Shown in pieces: positions 6,020 through 8,340 of a DNA stretch of 8,340 bases. Source of the DNA: Lachnospiraceae bacterium (GTDB lineage Bacteria > Bacillota > Clostridia > Lachnospirales > Lachnospiraceae); assembly GCA_900769175.1 (NCBI GenBank), contig CAAGFP010000049.1, positions 1-8,340 of the forward strand, written 5' to 3'. The notes beneath the pieces were generated by a model. That model searched no databases. It was not told where the DNA came from and worked only from the letters and a program-made list of their open reading frames with translations. Every line of letters starts with the position of its first letter. The first letter of the stretch is position 1. The position numbers and the translations under genes are program-made.

Positions 6020-7389
6020 CGTGTTATTTATCCATCGACATCGGAGCCTCCTCGGGCAGGCACATTTTAGGCAGTGTGGAAAACGGAATTCTCTGCCTTG
6101 AAGAGGTTTACCGGTTCGAAAACGGAATCAAAAACGAAAACGGTGTTCTCGTGTGGGACACGGAAAGCCTGTTTCAGCACGTCAAAAACGGCATCAGACG
6201 CTGTCGTGAAATCGGCAAAGAGCCGAAAACGGTAGCGATTGATACCTGGGGCGTGGACTATGTCCTGCTTGACGAAAACAAAAAAGAGATTCTCCCGGCG
6301 GTGTCCTACCGTGACAGCCGGACGGACGAAAGCGCAAGAGAAGTTGCAGAAATTCTTCCGCAGTCCGAGCTGTACGCAAGAACAGGCATACAGAAGCAGA
6401 ACTTCAATACAATCTATCAGCTTTTCTGCGATAAAAAAAGCGGTAAACTCAAAAGCGCAAGACATTTTCTGATGATGCCCGACTATCTTTCCTTTAAGCT
6501 GACGGGCGAAATCAAAAACGAATATACCAACGCTACGACAACCAACCTTGTCAACGCCAAAACCAAACAATGGGACGAGTATATTCTTGAAAAGCTCGGT
6601 CTGCCGAAAGAGATTTTCCGTCCGCTTTCGCTTCCGGGCACTTCGGTCGGGCATTTCACCGAAGAAGTGAAAAACGAGGCCGGCTTTGACTGTGAGGTGC
6701 TTCTGTGTCCGTCACACGACACGGCGTCGGCTGTAGCCGCCTGCCCGATAGAAGACGACAGCGTGTATATCTCATCGGGCACATGGAGTCTCATCGGTAC
6801 GGAAAACACCGAGCCGATTCTGACACAGCAAGCCCTTTCGGCGAATTTCACCAATGAGGGCGGCATTGAATACCGTTTCCGCTTTCTCAAAAATATCATG
6901 GGGATGTGGCTGTTTCAGAATATCCGCAAAAATCTTGATAAAGCGCTGACATACGACGAAATGATGCTCATGGCAATCGGAAGCAGTTTCAAGGAAAAAA
7001 TCGACCCGAACGCCCCGTGCTTTGTAGCACCCGATAATATGATTGAAGCGGTAAGAATGTACTTAGGTAAGCCCGATTTGCCGCTTTGCGATGTGCTGTC
7101 GAGTGTGTATCATTCGCTTGCCGAATCGTATAAAACTGCGGTCGAAGAGATTGAAAAAATCAGTCAAAAAGAAATCAATTCCATTCATATTGTCGGCGGC
7201 GGCAGTCGGGATAAATATCTGAATCTGCTGACGGCGCAATACACCGGCAAAAAGGTCTATACAGGTCTTACCGAAGCGACAGCAACCGGCAATATCTTGT
7301 CGCAGATTATGGCAGATCAAAATATTGACCTGACCGAAGCAAGAAAAATCATCCGGACAACCTTTGAAATTGAGGAGGCAGGAACATGA
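6016..7389 (+). CDS. rhaB: Rhamnulokinase (FGGY family)
   Basis: A 457-residue sugar kinase that phosphorylates L-rhamnulose with ATP to L-rhamnulose 1-phosphate in the cytoplasm (EC 2.7.1.5). The N-terminal FGGY domain begins with the phosphate motif SIDIGASSGRHI, continues with AIDTWGVDYVLLD, YRDSRTDE and TGIQKQNFNTIYQL, the last two being characteristic of RhaB, and ends with the catalytic-base segment CPSHDTASAV (Asp235, equivalent to Asp237 of the E. coli enzyme). The C-terminal domain contains SSGTWSLIGTE and the adenosine motif IHIVGGGSRDKYLN. It is slightly shorter than the roughly 480-490 residues usual for RhaB, but no motif is missing. Start ATG 6016 overlaps the tannase stop by 4 bases, with AAGGAG (6003-6008) 7 bases upstream; its own stop overlaps rhaA. 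The neighbouring rhamnose isomerase makes the assignment as rhamnulokinase rather than xylulokinase or fuculokinase secure. Confidence 0.94.
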   Translation: MTCYLSIDIGASSGRHILGSVENGILCLEEVYRFENGIKNENGVLVWDTESLFQHVKNGIRRCREIGKEPKTVAIDTWGVDYVLLDENKKEILPAVSYRDSRTDESAREVAEILPQSELYARTGIQKQNFNTIYQLFCDKKSGKLKSARHFLMMPDYLSFKLTGEIKNEYTNATTTNLVNAKTKQWDEYILEKLGLPKEIFRPLSLPGTSVGHFTEEVKNEAGFDCEVLLCPSHDTASAVAACPIEDDSVYISSGTWSLIGTENTEPILTQQALSANFTNEGGIEYRFRFLKNIMGMWLFQNIRKNLDKALTYDEMMLMAIGSSFKEKIDPNAPCFVAPDNMIEAVRMYLGKPDLPLCDVLSSVYHSLAESYKTAVEEIEKISQKEINSIHIVGGGSRDKYLNLLTAQYTGKKVYTGLTEATATGNILSQIMADQNIDLTEARKIIRTTFEIEEAGT

Positions 7390-8340
7390 GCCGATACAAC
7401 GAAGCAAAAGAAATCTATGCCAAATACGGCGTTGACACCGAAAAGGCACTTGACACGCTTAAAAACATCCCCGTCAGCGTGCATTGCTGGCAGGGAGACG
7501 ATGTAACGGGCTTTGACAGCCGAGAAAGCCTTTCGGGCGGCATTCAGACTACCGGCAATTACCCGGGCAAGGCAAGAACGCCCGAAGAACTCATGGCGGA
7601 CATCGACAAGGCGTTTTCTCTGATGCCCGGCAAAAAGAAGCTGAATCTTCACGCAAGCTATGCGATTTTTGAAAACGGCGAAACCGTCGGCAGAGATAAA
7701 ATAGAGCCGAAGCATTTTGAAAAGTGGGTGGACTTTGCGAAAGAGAGAAACATGGGTCTTGACTTTAACCCGACGTTTTTTGCGCACCCGATGGTGAAAG
7801 ATAATCTGACGCTTTCGTCACCGGACGAGACAGTCCGCACTTATTGGGTGAACCACGGCAAAGCCTGCCTGAAAATTGCGGAATATTTTGCAACTGAAAC
7901 CGGTGTTCCGTGTGTGATGAACATCTGGATTCCCGACGGATACAAAGACATTCCGGCTGACCGTCTTTCCCCGAGGGCGAGATTTAAAAAGAGCCTTGAC
8001 GAAATCCTGAGTGTACCGTATGATAAGTCGAAAGTATATGTTACGCTCGAAAGCAAGGTTTTCGGAATCGGACTCGAAAGCTATACGGTCGGTTCTGCTG
8101 AGTTTTGTCTGTCTTATTCGGACAGGGCGGGCATTACGCCGCTTATGGACAACGGTCACTATCACCCGACCGAAGTCGTCAGCGACAAAATTTCGTCTTT
8201 GCTTCTTTTTAACGAGAAAATCGCTCTGCACGTCACTCGTCCCGTTCGCTGGGACAGCGACCATGTTGTGCTGTTTGACGATGAGACAAAGGAGATTGCA
8301 AAAGAAATCATAAGAAACAATGCAACCGACCGTGTGTTTA
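7386..8340 (+). CDS. rhaA: L-rhamnose isomerase, N-terminal three quarters (truncated by window edge)
   Basis: The first 318 of about 418 residues of a metal-dependent isomerase converting L-rhamnose to L-rhamnulose in the cytoplasm (EC 5.3.1.14). It begins MSRYNEAKEIYAKYGVD and has the family signature VSVHCWQGDDVTGF, then IQTTGNYPGKARTPEEL, LNLHASYA, GLDFNPTFFAHP and VMNIWIPDG. Metal ligands can be read off with a constant offset of 12 from the E. coli enzyme: Glu222, Asp255 and His282 for the structural site, and His258, Asp290 and Asp292 for the catalytic site. The fourth structural ligand (E. coli Asp334) would be near residue 322, just past the edge. ATG 7386 overlaps the rhaB stop by 4 bases; GAGGAGG (7372-7378) is 7 bases upstream. 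It follows rhaB in the same operon, and a rhamnulose-1-phosphate aldolase gene may follow outside the window. Confidence 0.96.
   Translation, partial: MSRYNEAKEIYAKYGVDTEKALDTLKNIPVSVHCWQGDDVTGFDSRESLSGGIQTTGNYPGKARTPEELMADIDKAFSLMPGKKKLNLHASYAIFENGETVGRDKIEPKHFEKWVDFAKERNMGLDFNPTFFAHPMVKDNLTLSSPDETVRTYWVNHGKACLKIAEYFATETGVPCVMNIWIPDGYKDIPADRLSPRARFKKSLDEILSVPYDKSKVYVTLESKVFGIGLESYTVGSAEFCLSYSDRAGITPLMDNGHYHPTEVVSDKISSLLLFNEKIALHVTRPVRWDSDHVVLFDDETKEIAKEIIRNNATDRVF

Noticed and set aside
1..8340. CRISPR arrays, tRNA or rRNA genes, insertion sequences, riboswitches
   Set aside because: No regularly spaced repeats, cloverleaf-like segments, transposase motifs or structured leaders were found; the longest non-coding stretch is 142 bases and is explained by the divergent promoters and operators.

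Overview
The window looks like one end of a metagenomic or draft contig from an anaerobic Clostridia-type Firmicute, probably a plant-fibre gut or rumen lineage (inference). The grounds are roughly 50% GC, strong AGGAGG-type ribosome binding sites, TTG and GTG starts, a circularly permuted GH3 enzyme of the kind known from Ruminococcus and Butyrivibrio, and tight ATGA gene overlaps. The first 15 bases match the end of an Illumina adapter and are probably not genomic.

Layout: a leftward pair at the left end (alpha/beta-hydrolase esterase, then the start of a GPH-family sugar:cation symporter cut by the contig end) diverges from a rightward TetR-family regulator. The 142-bp divergent intergenic region holds a 31-bp composite palindrome made of two GTTACA-NN-TGTAAC-like elements. 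After the regulator, a second and perfect copy of the element (TGTTACAGTTGTAACA) sits in the promoter of a four-gene rightward operon: permuted GH3 beta-glycosidase, tannase/feruloyl-esterase-like protein, rhamnulokinase (rhaB) and L-rhamnose isomerase (rhaA, cut by the right edge). The three junctions within this operon are all 4-bp ATGA overlaps. No stretch longer than 300 bases lacks a gene.

Working model (inference): the TetR protein represses itself, the esterase/transporter arm and the glycosidase/rhamnose arm through one shared operator. The symporter imports a rhamnose-containing, probably acylated, glycoside. Two different serine esterases remove acyl or phenolic groups, the GH3 enzyme removes a beta-linked sugar, and RhaA and RhaB convert released L-rhamnose to L-rhamnulose 1-phosphate. 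None of the enzymes in the rightward operon shows a signal peptide, so the pathway appears cytoplasmic. No alpha-L-rhamnosidase or rhamnulose-1-phosphate aldolase is visible; they would have to lie outside the window.
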